Part shown: piece after piece, positions 12,831 through 28,319 of the stretch | Numbering within the stretch: the first letter of the stretch is position 1 | How the letters are laid out: the number at the start of each line of letters is the position of its first letter | Origin: Lycorma delicatula | Lineage: Eukaryota; Arthropoda; Insecta; Hemiptera; Fulgoridae | Length of the DNA stretch: 64,000 bases | Direction of reading: 5' to 3' | Assembly (NCBI RefSeq): GCF_047948215.1 | Contig: NC_134456.1 | Coordinates: 14,099,730 to 14,163,729, forward strand | Program-made: the position numbers and the translations under genes | The notes under the pieces: generated by a model | The model's database searches: none | The model's input: only the letters and a program-made list of their open reading frames with translations | What the model was told of the DNA's origin: nothing

Positions 12831-12876
12831 AAAATTTAAATTGGGTAAAGTAAAAACTTTACCCAATTTAAATTTT
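12831..12876. repeat. Perfect 21-bp-arm hairpin
   Basis: The arm AAAATTTAAATTGGGTAAAG(T) is followed by a 4-base loop (AAAA) and its exact inverse ending at 12876. An A run precedes it. It is a simple palindrome; no terminator or RNA function can be claimed in a eukaryote. Confidence 0.75.
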
Positions 12877-15115
12877 ACTTTGACTTCATACATTTACTAA
12901 CACACATTATATTTTATACATTTTAGGAAAATAGTTTTGCCTTAAAATATTTGAAACTGACTGTTTGTCGGATCTTATCTGACTTAAAATGTAGATTATG
13001 TAAAGATGTTGCATATAGTGTATTCATGGTATGCTTTAAAAAAATTCTGATCTCAAACCTATAAAAATATATTAACAAGTTTGATCATCACTGTAAAATG
13101 CTACTATGAAGAAGTCAGTATAAAAATATTGTATTAGTAAATTCTGCAGTATTTTAGTAATTCTGTATAAATTTTGTAGTGTAAGTAAAGTGTACTAGAT
13201 TGACCAAACAACAATTCCTGGTAGATAGTCTCTTGATATATAAAAATTAATTTAAATGTGTTAAGAAAGTGAATTGTTTCTTACATATTGACTGGAGAAC
13301 AATTGACTAGTTGTGTAAGATGTGTCGGTAGACATGGAAGTCTTAAATATGAATAAACATTTGTGATAAAAATTTCATTCTGTTTTTCAAGAAAGAAAAG
13401 AATCCTCCTAAAAAAAATGTATGACAATCTGTACTGTATGAATATTATTGCTGGGAATGGTACTTTCTTAAAATTAAAAAAAATATTATTCCCCACCTAA
13501 GATCATTGCTGTTGACACCTACAGCTGAGATGACTACCAATTAAATGAATGCATTAACTTTTTAATTTATGTGGAAGCAGCATGTTACAAGTAGTGCACC
13601 CCATTAATTAGGTCAGTAGTCATGCCTGCTGTTGTAACTTAGTATACAGTGGACTTCAGATAAGGTAGCACAAGTAATGATGCCTTCTTTTCATATAAAC
13701 ATTTTTAAAAAAAATTGTTATAGTTATAATATCCTTTTTATATATTATTGCTACGCTGTCATTTTTTTTGTTTAATATGAATTATTAATAAATTAACAAA
13801 AGAAATATATGCTATATAGCCTTGACTGATTGGTGTTGAGGTAAGCATACTTACTTATTCATTCAATTGATCGTAGCTTTGATTTCCAATTTCAGACTGG
13901 TGTTTTCTAAGCGTTAACTATAAAAAGAGTTTTTTTAAAGTTTTGGGGTATCTTACAATGAGCGAATAAGTATTATCGTAAAATGTGAATGTTAAAGTAC
14001 CATTTTGAGATATTAGTTTCTACATAAACTAATAATTTATGTATTTCCTGTTTATTGCTCTTTAATTCAATCTTTTTTCCAAAATATTTTGTTTTTGTCT
14101 ATTTTCAATCCAAAATAGCGAATATAAAATTTTATTGAATTTTTAAACTAGCGTACATTTTAAAATAGACTTGAATATCTGATATCACAGTTGGTTAGTG
14201 ATATCCTGTCTAAATATGGAATTCCATGTTTACAACAATTAATATAAACTATTTTTTAAAAAGTTTACAATGATTTACAACCTATATCAATGAAAAAATC
14301 ACAATTTTTACTTTTCTCAACTTTTTATGTGTGTGATTTTTGGGAATAACCTTACAATTTCTTTCCAGTCATATTTATGAACTTTTGGCTTATCCCTAAT
14401 TTCATTTTTTTTTGTTGATGTCAGTTCTGGATTGGTTCAACAAAACTGTGTATGATATAATTAGAAAACATATACATCTTATTATTAGGTCTATATGTTT
14501 AGTATTACATGTCATCAGTTTTGATCTTTTTTATTTGAAGAAAGTTTACAAAATTTAATTAACCGGTGGAACCCTTGTAAACTTAAAAATTATAACATGT
14601 AATATTATTTCTTCATATAATTATATGAAGACATAATAATGTCTTCAGGTAGTTATGAAAAATTTTTTTATTGTTATGGAAGTGATGCCAACAGTAGTAG
14701 TAATACCTTCTACAACTGACAATAGATCAGTTTTTCATGTTGCGTGCAGAAGAAAGTGATATAACAGTTTTAAAATTTTGTCTAATTGAATAATTGAAGT
14801 TTAATTTTTTTTTTAAAGCTCAGCCTGATTACTTGGTAACAGTTACTGAATATCAAATTTTTATAATAATTACGTAGTGATAAATTTATTTTTTGTTAAA
14901 CTAATTTAATAACTACGCTGTGTATGTGTTATTTAGTAATAGTATATGTTTAACATTAATATATTGGTTGTGGGTATAATTGTATTCAGGCTGTTTGTCT
15001 GTATTGCAGTTAAGTCTTGTTGAAGAGAGACGCCAGTTATCCTGTACTGTATTCTGTGTGTTGTGAGCGTCTTCTCATTTTGTGTTGATATTATCAAGTA
15101 ATAGTGCACACACAG
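12877..15115. other. AT-rich DNA; possible degenerate tRNA-like patch at about 13820-13915
   Basis: No coding signal is recognised. At about 13820-13915 a TGGTGTTGAGGTAAGC stretch followed about 40 bp later by ATCGTAGCTTTGATTTCC loosely resembles the A- and B-box spacing of a tRNA-derived SINE head. There is a perfect 20-bp palindrome CTTCATATAATTATATGAAG near 14612. None of these is strong evidence. Confidence 0.4.
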
Positions 15116-15220
15116 CATGTGCCTTGATCTGGCTTGTTGCTATGGCTCTTGTTTTGTCAGACCGTACAGCAGTATTCGAATTAGTACCACAACATGTGGC
15201 TCGACAACGCCGTTGTTATG
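15116..15220 (+). CDS. Possible single exon resembling GPCR TM4 plus start of extracellular loop 2
   Basis: An open frame with balanced codon use stands out from AT-rich flanks. It reads CALIWLVAMALVLSD, then VFELVPQHVARQRRCYG. The hydrophobic run with a central W, followed by a polar loop ending in a C, resembles transmembrane segment 4 and extracellular loop 2 of a rhodopsin-family neuropeptide receptor; this resemblance is inference. A CACACAG acceptor at 15109-15115 and a G|GTATTA donor at 15221 would give a 105-nt exon in phase 1 at both ends. The acceptor has a weak pyrimidine tract. No neighbouring exons with a DRY motif or other helices were found. It could be a lone exon of a gene with very large introns, or a fossil. 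Confidence 0.3.
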
Positions 15221-18200
15221 GTATTACCTTTTTTCCTTATTTACCTATGCATTTAATATGTCACTAACCAATAAATTATTATTTTTTAACTTTTTATTAT
15301 AATTCTTATAGCTCTTGTTTAGTGATGTACATAAATTTATTACTTTGAATAGTGTGGAATTTATTTTTAAAGAGTAGGATTTTAGTCCAGGGGACATAAA
15401 ATTAAGGATAAAAAGCGAATAAGATATTTTTTTATTATAACCTAAGCATTAAAATGTGTTGATATATTCAAGTCTTCGCCAATTAGTATCTGGAAATGAG
15501 CCGGTATGAAAAAATGATGAAAAATTTAATATTTGTTTTTTCCTCTAATTACTTCTTTTTTATCTTTTGAGTTTTGATGCCTTATGTGGCTATAGAATTA
15601 TACATAATTTTCTATACAAAATACATTTTCTGCACCGATATTATGTCTCATTGTATTGTATGCACCGATTGTATTGTAAATTATGTCTCATGAATAATTG
15701 AGATATTTTTTTTATTATTTGTCTTAAATATAGATTGTAGGTATTGGATGTCAGTTCCTTCCAACATTCACTGTAATTACCGTTACTGGCATAAGCTACA
15801 TGCACATATCTAATACCAGTTGTTTTTTATACTTAAATGTATGCTTAAGTTAAAAAATTAAATAAAGAGTAATAAAATGCCGATAAGTGAATGTGTACTA
15901 CCCTTGTTGAGATTGTGCGTGTTAGTGCACTTTTAGAATCATACTTGTTCATTGACGAGTCCTTTCTTAGCTCTGTTTTTATTGTAGAAAGGAGTCAGCA
16001 TCACTACACTCATTATTTACAAATGATATGTAGACACATAACAATAAAGACACTGTTAATTCAGTTTCATCGTCAGTTATTTTTTAATTATTCACAGAAT
16101 TGATTGAAACAATCTTCTCTATGAAATGTTGAGAATGTTAAATATATATAATACAAATGGAAGAACATTAAATGTTATTTAAAAATGAAAAAAAATTTGC
16201 CCTTTTTACTAGATTTTGATCAGTTTTTGAGTTCGAAGTAACTAGATTTGTTATTCATTACATACTTTTCTGTTCAGAAATAAAAAAAAAATACATAGTT
16301 ATATGTTTCTAAGGTTTAGAAGGGGTTCCTTTCCCTGGACTGTTTTATGGTACTTTTATTTCATGTATATAATTACTTACACATTATCACATTATTAAAA
16401 ATTGGGAGAATAGTGAACTAATATTTAGTTGGCATGGCTTAATGCACTTAATTTAATTTTTAATTGCAATATTATTATCATTATTAATTCTACTATTACT
16501 ATTTCAAGTTATTATTTTTATTTTTTTGTTAATTTAGTCTGAATTCAGTAACTATTGCTTTCTAAGAATGGTGGAACAGAAGTGCTTTCCAGTTTGTGCA
16601 TTCCTTAGAGATTACCTCCTTTGTAATCCTTCTCCACTCCAATAACGGGATATGTTTGCATTAAAAATTTTCTGATATCAATAATTACTATTTATTAAAT
16701 ATCTGTTAATTAACTAAGGAAAAACTATTATTTAATATAAATGTTAACACAGATTGGTTTTTATTAGTTCAGAACATTGTTGTATTAGTTTATTATTTAT
16801 TTTATATGAAATATATTATAGATTTAGTCAATCTCATAGCCTTGAAGTTTGTTTTATATATATGTACGTGTATGAACAGGATTATTTTAATAATAAATGT
16901 TGGCGTATAAACATGAATGAGTATACAAGTTGATTCATTAAAACTGACATACAAACATCTTATTACAAACATTCTCCATATAACCAAATCTGATAGTTAC
17001 ATGGTTACCTACCGACCAACAACAGAAGTTTGTTTTGTTGCATCTGTACAACAGCATCATGTGGTGTTATTATTTTGTTAAATTACTTATATATCTTGTA
17101 TGAACAAGATTATACAAGTATAGAGAAGACGTATTATACAAGAAGATATAAGTATTATATAAATACATAAGAAATTTTGTATTTTTATTTAGTCAGTGAG
17201 ATGTGTACCTAGGTTGTGTTTGTTGTGTTTGAATATTGAAACTGTTACTTTTTTATTAATTTATCTTCAGATTTTATACGCATTCACTCTCTTTTCCATA
17301 TTATTGTGTAAATTTGTATCATCATATTATAATTTATCATCTTGTTTTTCTATTCTATTTTGAGAAGATTGTTTTGAAAACGTTTATTGATTTATAAAAC
17401 TACAAAATATGGAATTTATAAGTGATGTATTTAGTTAAAGGGTATGTTTATATAATATTTGTAAGTGAATGAAATGAAAAATAATGTGATCTCTGCTTGT
17501 GTGACACCAGCTAATGTACAGAACCTAGGCAACACCGGTTAGTTTTATTGAGGTGAGGGTTATAGAATGGTGGTAGGAGGGCTATTCCTAAAGGAGTAAT
17601 CAAATCGTTGTTAAGCATTATACTGCTGTGTGTGTTAATACATTGACAAGTTAAGAGTGTATGACAAAATTACACTGATTTTCTATATAACTGATCTCTC
17701 CTATATAACTGATCATATAAAACTGGTCTCTCTTATATATAGAGATCAGTTCAAAATTAATATATAATGAATTTGTATTTTTTTTTTTTATACTAATCAT
17801 AGTTATCAATCGGTCATTGTCTTGGTTTGAGGATGACTAAAATTACCCCCTCCCAACAAAAATTAATAAATTAAAATCCGGATGGAGTTTCTATACAGTT
17901 GCTAAAGTAAAAAACAGTTTCCAAATTGATTCAATGACAGAGGCTTCTGAACTAAACCATACAAATACCAAGTATTGTAACTCTACTGGTTCCCATATTC
18001 TTAATGCAGATTTAATGGAATGTCTACCAAAATTAATTAAAAGTTTGCAAACTTGCATCCTAAGCCTTTAATTCAATTTATACATTAAGAATTAATATTT
18101 TCTCATGCTTATTTTTATCTTTTAGCTGCTGTTGTTTAGCTTTATTGGTTACTTTTGTTATTTACTTGTTTATTAAGGGAACCTTATAACTGTTGATGGA

Positions 18201-19160
18201 GGGTATCCTTTGAAAATATTAACATAATGTATTGTATTCTGTAGATAAAGGGGATGATGAACTTCATTCCTTACAGTCTGAAAATTTATTTAAATTATTA
18301 TGGTTCCATAACACTTGAAATATCTCAGGAGTAGTCTGATATAAATTGAAGGGGTGTTAAATACAAAAAATTAATTAATTAATTAATTGCAACTAAATAA
18401 CTACTAATAATGTAAAATAACCAGAGGTAATTTTGTATTTCTTAAGATTGTATTATTTACTTTTCTTATCCTCATGTTAATTAGTTATATCTCATTTTAC
18501 TTAAATTTTAATTGCAATTTTCATTTTTATAATGTTTTATTTTGTAGCCAGATGAAACTGTGTAACAAAAGTGGTTCTACGTTTGTATACTGTATTAGAT
18601 TGAGTTAGAAATTTTACGTTAAAGAAGAATTGTGTGGGAGAATGTTGTTCACTTGTGTTGTTTACTGATATAAAGGAATTTATAACTAAATTTTCCTTTG
18701 TTGACTAGATCTATTGAACTTTATGCACATGCTTTTATCAGATACCATATTGTTGCTTTTTGATAGAATTATAAATATGAATTTTTTTTTTTTTAAATGA
18801 TTTAGTGGTCAAAATAATGTTTGTTTTTGTAACATTAGCGCATGTGTGTTTGTGTTTCCCATTTAAAAAAATTAAAGGTATACTGTAATTCCTATTACAT
18901 ATAAAATATGAGCTATGAATTTCTTGTTTGATTAATCAAATAATATGACTACTGTTTATTCAGAGATATTTTTGCTTTACATTTTATTACAATTTATTAA
19001 GATAAGTTATTTTTCCTTTGGTTGAAAATGATTTAAAGAATAGTTATTTTTCAATATTATAAAAAATAATAGTTTACATTTTTATTCACATTATCACAAC
19101 TGATATATTATTGTGGATTTGCTTTGAAATGTTTTTATATGATAAGCTGATGTCTATTAC
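15221..19160. other. AT-rich DNA without recognisable genes
   Basis: Only chance open frames are present. Local features are a duplicated CTATATAACTGATC with an inverted AGATCAGTT near 17680-17760, a TTAA-type simple repeat near 18368-18390, and a duplicated TGCACCGAT segment at about 15630-15680. Confidence 0.6.
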
Positions 19161-19164
19161 GACT

Positions 19165-19295
19165 GGTAGTGGTGGTATGATTGGTTATGTGGTGGTATGG
19201 TATTATAAATAGTGTTTCGGGTTTGAATCCTGATAAGGTCTGAATTTTTTACGCACAATAAAATTCATTTCTCATCATCAAAAAAAAAAAAAAAA
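19165..19295 (+). mobile_element. Second-type tRNA-like SINE, degenerate
   Basis: A B-box-like GGGTTTGAATCCTGATAAGG (19219-19238) is followed by a body with AAATTCATTTCTCATCATCA and a 15-base A tail (about 19280-19294). The same B-box plus TTCATTTCTCATCCTCATCA arrangement recurs at 29482-29625. An A-box-like GGTAGTGGTGGTATG lies upstream. This looks like a SINE family distinct from the one at 32488, though the ends are not defined by a duplication. Confidence 0.5.
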
Positions 19296-22200
19296 CACCT
19301 AGGAGAGTGTAACAATAATTTGACATCAGCTTGTAGTTGCCAGAGTGAATAATAATTCATTTTTACTGTTATGTTTTTTATGTACTTTTTTAGTCGTAAC
19401 AGAATATTTACCAGAAAAGAAATAAAATTTTCTTTTATGGCTTGCTATAAACATTAGCTGATGTTTATCTGCAATGCATTTCTACAGTCAATGTTCATAA
19501 ATGTCTGTAGGTTTATGTTAAGGTATACACCTTATTTGAAATAATCTACCTCACAATAAATGTTACCAAACATCTAATCGCAGATGGTACAGATCCTGCC
19601 AGATCTTGCTTGAAATTAAACTTTTACCAAGTTAGTAACATAGTTAATAAGCAAGTAGCTAGTAAAATAGGTGATGTTCTCGGACCAGCTTAGCCTTGTA
19701 AGTTTTTCTTTTAATACATAAAATACGATCATACATCTTACAACCTCAACTACATCTGTTTTATACATTATGATTCTTTTACATAATTTTATTACTTTAT
19801 TCTTTTACCATTTCTGCTCTAAAACTTTCTTCTAGAATCACTTTCACTACCCCCAGATGCATTGATATATGTGTTTCATATATCTTGTCTTGCTTTTACA
19901 AGATTCTACTACAAATTTTTTCCCCCCCAAAAAAAACCTGTATAATTTCATACTCTTATCAACCCGCCTAATTTTCAATGTTCTCCTGTAACACCAAATT
20001 CTCTTTTTGTTGTTTTTCTGGCTTTCCTGTTGTTTATTTTTTAAAGCTATAAAGTGTTAAGTTTCTTATATAACATTTTGAGAATATCTTTCAAATTCTT
20101 ATATCTATGTTTGATACCAGATGATCTCTTTTTTACACAAAAGCTCTTCTGCTGTATCCTGTGCTGATTTATTATCATTTACTTAGTTTACCCTTTACAA
20201 TTTTCTTACATTTAAAACAAAATTCTGTGACTTTTTAAATATTTTTTTCTTACCTATGTTAATATATAACAGTTTAGGCTTACTTTCAATAACTTCTCAT
20301 TACTTTAAAAGTAATACACACTTGGTTGGTTGACGCATATGTGTGTGTGTGGAGGGGCATGTGCGCATGTCTTATTTCTTACATTGCTTTAATGCTGTTT
20401 GGAAATATATTTCAATGAGTATGTAATAATACATGCAGTTTCTTATGAATTTCCTGGTGTCAAATATATTATGGTGGTGGTGTCAAATAACACCTGATTG
20501 TGATTAAATCTTAGTTATTTGGAACAGAAACAGATTAAAGAGATGGAAGAACTTTCAGTAAGAAATGTAGAGAATGACAGTCATGTTTTTCATGGTCAGA
20601 ACTACTCTGCGTTGAGTTCATGGTACTCTTTTATATTAATTTTGTTATAGTTTAAAGTAAACAGAGTTACCCTTCATTGTATAGTTTATTAGTAAATAAA
20701 TTTTCAAAAATTACTTTTACTTTTAAACAGATAGAAAAACAAATATTTTTGCATAGTTAAACTGTGATAATTTTTTAAAGACAATAAATCTTGGCATATT
20801 AGGTTAGATTTTATTATTTGGTCTCATATTCTTTTTATTTATTAAAAATAGATGTATTGATGAATGAATGAATGAATGAACTTATTTGATATTTTTTCTG
20901 ATAACTGATTTCTGTGTTTAATGTCTATTGCTGCCAATTTTTTTTTATGTAGATTACAAAGAAATTATTATTCATCTTTTTTTATCTTTTCTCTCCCACT
21001 CTCCTCTCTTCTCCCTTCCATCTTGTTTTTTTATGTTATTAATGATTCATCAGCACAGCTGAAGATGAATCATACGTTTGGTTTCTTATATTGGATTGTC
21101 CTGAAAAGAAATTGTTTTATAAACTGTTTACATAAGTGGTTTTAATGGATGTGGATAGAAACATTTTTCTGCATTGACATAATGAAAAATTATGAATGTG
21201 TATGTGTGATTGCCAACTTACTTATAGGAGTATGTAAAAGGTATGTATGTGCAAATGGCATTTTATATTAGCACGTAGGTACACACACGCGCGCGCGCGC
21301 GTGCGCACACAAAATGTTTAAATTAAATTTATTTTTTTTACTATCTTCAGTTTTGCTGCTTTATCTATTATATCACAAAAAATTTAGTAATAAAGTGAAA
21401 ATATTTAAATTTTTATGATTTACTTTAACCAAAATGTCACACCTTAATTCTATTTTTTTTTTTTTACTTTCCTTCTGTATTGGAGGAATGTATTATCGTT
21501 TTGAACATTTTTGACATTTTCTATCATAATAATACATCTTATGTATTTTTTTATCATCCCTGACAGTTCTAGATAATTTCAGAAAAAATATATAGAATAT
21601 TTTTATATATGTTAATAAATTTGTCTTCATAATAGACTATCATCCTTAAGAGTAATTTTTTAGGTATATTTCAGAGTTAGCTCCTACTAAAATTGAAATT
21701 CTCTTTACATTTAAAAGTCAGTTTAACAATGTTTTCAGCATGAATAATATTTTAGAAACTTAAAAAATATTTCAGATAGAATGGAATGTTATTTTAGTTA
21801 AAAATTATAAATATTTTGTTAGTTTGTAATTGGTTTTTTGATTTTTTTTTGGAAGTAAATTAAATTTTAAGACTCCATTAAATTTTATTTGCTAACTCAA
21901 GTGTAGTAAAATTACTTTTTTTTAGGAATTTTATTCAGGTTTTTTGTCAACAGTGTCTTAAACCTTCTTAAATGAGAATCATTAAAAACAAAGTCAATAA
22001 TAATACTGTGAAGAATATGGTGGTTATTCTTCAAATGATTAACAAACAATTTAATAAATTTGCTAAAAATATTTTCTGAAAGCATAATTCAACTTTTAGA
22101 AAGTAAGTCGTTTCATTACATTCACTTTTTTGAAAATTTTATCATATCATCCTCTCATTGAATACAGCCATTTTTTTTCTAATCAGCTTTGGAGTAAAAG

Positions 22201-25200
22201 AGAATAAAGATTGTATGCTTATTGATTGAAATAATTCTTTTTGTACAACTTAAATAGAAAAAGACTTGTATTTCAGTTAATGTCTGTTAGGTTCATCATA
22301 TCATTGCAAGGTATTCATTTTTTTGCATTTGATGATTAATTTTCCACATAAACATGAAGCTTTTTTCTGAAAATATTCTATGGAAATTTTTTAATGAATG
22401 AAAAATGCCAAGTCTGACCAGTATTTGAATGTGAGAACTTCAGAAATGAACAGATGAGCTAGTACAATCTGCCATGAAGAATAGTGTAGTGAATTTTATA
22501 TAATACTATTTTTAAAGATAATTATTTGTTTTTAAATATATTCAGTTGGGATAACCAGTGGTTAATTCGAGAGTGAAATCGGGCAACATTGTATTTTTAT
22601 GTAGTCTCTTTGGTGTTGGTAGCGCGTAAACTTTTTTATACTGTAAAGCATGTGAGCAGGAATAGTATGTCTGTATAAAATGATACATTATTTGTGAGTG
22701 TTGTTTGATTTTATCTGTTAGTTTAGTTTTTATTACGTATTTATAAAATATCGTTTACAATGAAATGTTTGTATGTATGTTAGAATGTTCATTGAATTTT
22801 CATGATCACCTTAATTTTAAAATCTTAAATTTTGTTTCTTATGTGTCGTGCTGTAAATTCCTTGGTTATATATTTTTTCTTAGAATATTGTTGGCTTCAA
22901 AAAAAAAAAATAATTCAATATCTGTGTAACTGATTACACAGTTTTTTAAAAATTTTATGATGTAATTTATTCAGTCCAACAACTATAAATTGCTATCCAA
23001 TTACTGCTGTCCTTCCTCTTTATGAAAAAAAAAAAATTATTTTTACTTGAATGATTAAAAATGAATCTGATCATGTGGGGAAAATTGTCAAGTTTGATTA
23101 GGGTTGAAAGCAGAACCTTCAGGGTGGAGTCCATTCATTGAAAGCAGAAGTGGAGGCATTACCAGTTCTTAACTGAATCTATGACAGTACGTAAAATATT
23201 TATGAGAATGATTAAAAAGTATTTTTACACCGTTTTACTTCTTAAATATTTATCATTGTGACTGATTAACCTTAAAAATATTTTTAGAGAGTTAAAAAGT
23301 AAAATTTAATACATTTATAGAGATAAGCTTAGAAGAAAATGATGATGTCTTGTTTTGATTTAATTTTTTTATTATTACTTTTAGGAAGTAAGTCGCACAA
23401 TAGTTATGAAAGATATATGTTATGTTTTAATTTATCTACCATGAGTTAAAATTTTATTTGTATTTGTCGATGTTAAATTTTGTTTTATAAAGTTAATTGG
23501 AAGCAAGGACCAGGTGCTCTAACAAACTTTATATTTTACTTTATAAAAACATTATTTACTTGTTAATTTAATCTTTCCATTCTCCAATCTTTCACTTTCT
23601 CACTCTGTACCATTAAAGAGCAATAGATAGTGATTAACATACTTTTTCTTTTCAAATAATTATGATTATCCACAATATATGAATATTTTGTAAGCGTGTT
23701 TGTTTTATTTTTGTTTATTCAGTATATTAATGTTAGTAAAATAAAGAATAAGAGAGGAAATTTAAAGGATAAAGAGAGAGTATGTCATCATTATTTATGG
23801 CATTCATTTTAATGAACATTTTATTTATTAAGTCTGACTTTTTTTATTTGCAAATTATAATGAATGTAAGCATGAAACTGTTCCTCCTATTGTTATAAAG
23901 TAGAAGTATTGATTTGTTCCCAATTTAATTTCATTAACTCTGTGTTACTTTAAAAGGATTTGTAATCTATATAAACAAGTCATGAATTCCATTAGGAGTT
24001 ATTACTTACAGTCGGGGAGTGCTCTTTTTTGATAGCGATGAAATTTCCTATAGTATCTTATCATATCTTATCGTAGTAGCAGCTTAACGGCTTGAATTGT
24101 TATTTTCCATTAATTTATTTGATCAGTCTTTTCTTCGAATTTATAAATCAATAATCATATCCTGTAACCCATCCCTATCCGACACCGTAGAAAAAGTGTG
24201 TTTTATATTTATTATCGTATCTACAGTTTTCTAATCTTTATTTTTCATTATTATTTTGTGTTGTTACATTAACTTACCTTATTTGAAGTATTTCTTGTAG
24301 ATATTTATTTATAAATAATATTTTCCATTTAATTTTATTATATGTGATAAAAGAAAGATTAAAAAACAAATTTGAAAATCCTTTGAACTTTTGTGGAGTT
24401 ACTTTTTTGCCTTTATGTATAGATGTTTTGAAATTATAGTCCTGTTAGTTTCTTTTAGCCAGCCTGATTGCTTGCACGGGTTGTTTGATGGTTTTAGTAT
24501 AAATTCTGGAGCAGTTTGTGGAAACATTTCTCATATTTGATAAATTACTTTGTTTAATGCCAGTTTTTTATTATTATTTTTTTTTTACCTATTGTGAATA
24601 TATTTTGTTTCTTGTTGTATTTCACTTATCATTTAATGTTTGATTTGATTCTATTAATTGCTGACTTGTGGAATCTGTTTTTATATATAGTAGTTTAGGT
24701 TTTTTTTTGTATTTGAAATTAAATGAACTTCCTTGTTGTCCTTTATAGTGTTTTAAAAAATGACAAATTTATACCTCTAAGTAGTTTTGTTTATCTGTGT
24801 TTTTGGGGAAAATAAATACAGTAAAAGAATACGAACAGTAACTGGGATATATATATCTCGAAATTGAAGTGTTACTATCTTATATGAATTGAGTTTGTGA
24901 CCTTTTATGAATCTATATCACAAAATTGAAGTAGTATGTCAATTGAAATTGCAGTACTTCAGAAATTGAAATTACTTCATGTAGGTGATTCATAAAATGT
25001 CTGTAAATGAGCTTTATATTTTGTGATTTGTTGTTGTATTATAACAATTATAGCTATGTGATAATATATAATTATTACAGCTATGTGATATCTACTAATA
25101 CAATATGCTGTATTTTGTTAATAGAAACAATAATGAAATGCACTCATTAGTAATTCAGTAGATAGTTTTTCTAGCTGGTCAGAGTTGAAAGCAGCAGCTC

Positions 25201-26695
25201 CATGTACTTATATGAGACAAACCAACATTTATGAACCAACATTTTTGAAGGACGTTTACAGTAGTAGTTTAAAAGACTTCAGGTCATTAAATTATATTAA
25301 TTTTTCATATATGATTTTAGATAGTCATATTTTAATATTAATAATCATCTTTTATTGTTTATTTAAAATAATAATTCATAACATTTACTTAAAAGATGGT
25401 GGTCTAAATTTTGTGTTAAACAACTAATAGTAAATATTGCTGAGATAATTGTCTACATTTATGTTATTGGTGGCATTTTAGGGTATTTTTCATCAGTGAT
25501 TAATTGGTAGCATTTCCATTAATCTAATCGGGTCAGCCAGTGTTTATTTTCATTATATGCATCACTTTCACTCTAGTTAGCAATTTGTTAACCGACCTGT
25601 TGTTGGTAGTAGATATTCATAATAACATTTAAACACTTTCACATGTACATTAAAGCTAATGAAAGGCGGAACCTCATCTTCCTTTACTTTAGTTTTTTGA
25701 GTTATACAGGAACTCCAGTTTATTAATTGTGGCTTTAGGAGTTCGCATTTTATCCTACTTTACACTGAAATTGTTATTAAATTTCCAAAATGCACATTTC
25801 ATGAGATATCCAGATGTTGAAGAAACATCAGATAATAAATTATGCATTCTGCAGTCCTATCTATTTTATTATCTTGTTTTTTAAACAAATCATTAGGATC
25901 TGTGTAATTATTGTTTTATATATTAAGTTTTACATGAATTTCTTACCTTTGAATGCCATTAACGTTTTATGTATAATAATATCTTTCCATCTCTGTACAA
26001 ATTTCTAGATGCGGATTCAGGTTTCCAGAACTTCTATCTACATTTCTTATCATTTTCCACTCTTTTCCAAACTGGATTTATCATGATATGCAACATAGGT
26101 TGACAAATGCAATTTTAATTCTAATCTATGCATTTATAATGATGACCCAATTTTTTTGGTTTCTAGCTGTATTCTTTTCAGTTTTTTAACTAATACTGTG
26201 TTCTAGACCTTCTACTGGAGAAATAAGACTATCAAAATCAATTAACCCTTAGCATTCCGCAATAAATATTCAAATATTTTTAATACAAATTTGGAAATTA
26301 TTGTTTATCGTGTTAAGGTACCAACAAGTAGTTTAAATAATTAAAATATAAATGACTCATGTAAGTGTCTTTGCTTCTCTTTTTTGCTGTTGTTTACAGT
26401 TAGAAAATAGCTGTAATCAATATAATGGTTTAGTTGAGGACATTTAATTTATATGTAAATCATATTACCTGATCGACTTTGTTTAATCGTATGTTTAAAA
26501 TTGATTTTGTTTTTGTTTGTTTTTTTAATATATAAAAATAAGTAAAATTTATATAAATTTAAATTGGGGTTTTAAGATTAGCTCAATATGTATATTAGCT
26601 CAAAGGTATATTTAAAGCAATATTACTTTTAAAGAATGATAAATTTCTGTTTATTTATTTAAAATTCACAATAATTATTATATTATTATATTATG
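19296..26695. other. AT-rich DNA without recognisable genes
   Basis: No open frame has a recognisable product or convincing splice context. Small features are a GT/CG alternating purine-pyrimidine tract at about 21281-21309, an AATG repeat near 20860-20880 and a local duplication of TAGCTATGTGATA near 25050-25092. Confidence 0.6.
21281..21309. repeat. Alternating purine-pyrimidine (Z-DNA-prone) tract
   Basis: ACACACACGCGCGCGCGCGC followed by GTGCGCACAC is strictly alternating and partly palindromic. Similar tracts occur at about 33958-34012 and 42468-42510. These are microsatellites; any structural role is inference. Confidence 0.8.
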
Positions 26696-26700
26696 CTTCT

Positions 26701-27600
26701 TAAAAACTGTTTTTTATGTTTGACATTTGTTAAATTACTAATTAACACATCAAAATTTTAAACAAAACATAGAGAATTTAATTCTGAACAAAATGGTGTA
26801 AGATAAGTTGAATAAAACAAAGAAAAGTTAGAAAAATTCAAATTTTTTTTTAGAATTTTGCACAATTGTTATGAGATCTGGAATCCTGTGATTTGGAAAA
26901 CTTATTTAATATTCCACTTTAAATGTAGCATTACGATTACACACACCCAAAATGAATACCATAGCAGTGTATTATTCCTCTGTTGTAAATAAGTACAGCA
27001 TTACTTCAATGGCAAACCGATAACACTCAAACTAAAATTCACAGAAAACCTTCGCTAACGACAGTACAGTTTACAGTATCCGTTATACTTAATGTATCTT
27101 ACAGAATGATTTAAACACTAATACAGTATTGTTCATTGTTAGTAGCTGTTATTTTATTCCCAACTTTGAAATAATAATTTTTCAAATGATTTATTTCTGT
27201 TATTAATAATTATTTATTTATTTCTGTCATTTATAAAAAAATGATTATCTAAGCAATTTTTTATATTTATTTTTATTTTACAATTATTGTGTAATTTCCA
27301 TTTTTTTTTAATTTTCTAACAGCAATTTTTAATAGTGAATTTTGTTTTTACAAATTTTTCACATCACCAAAGAAGAATTTGGTTTTTGTTTACATTAACT
27401 AAGTATTTTCTGAGAAATGTAGTAATGTACTGTTTCTAAATAAAATTCAATGTTTTCTGACTTTACTTTGTTTTAATCAACTTATCTTACACCATTTTGT
27501 TCAGAATTAAATTCTCTTCATGTTCTGCTTAAAATTTTTTTATGTTTATTACCAATTTAACAAAATTATTGTATGTCAAACATAAAAAACAGGGTTTTTA
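26701..27600. mobile_element. Long-inverted-repeat (foldback/MITE-like) element
   Basis: The left arm (about 26701-26835) and right arm (about 27450-27600) are inverted copies of each other. The arms share CTGTTTTTTATGTTTGACAT at the outside, GAATTTAATTCTGAACAAAA and TGGTGTAAGATAAGTTGA further in, and AAAACAAAG near the inner edge. Small insertions make the right arm slightly longer. The roughly 600-bp centre is AT-rich and carries no open frame, so the element would be non-autonomous. No target-site duplication is obvious, and the outer ends could lie a little further out. Confidence 0.75.
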
Positions 27601-28299
<699 letters not shown>

Positions 28300-28319
28300 A
28301 ATATATATATATATATTAA

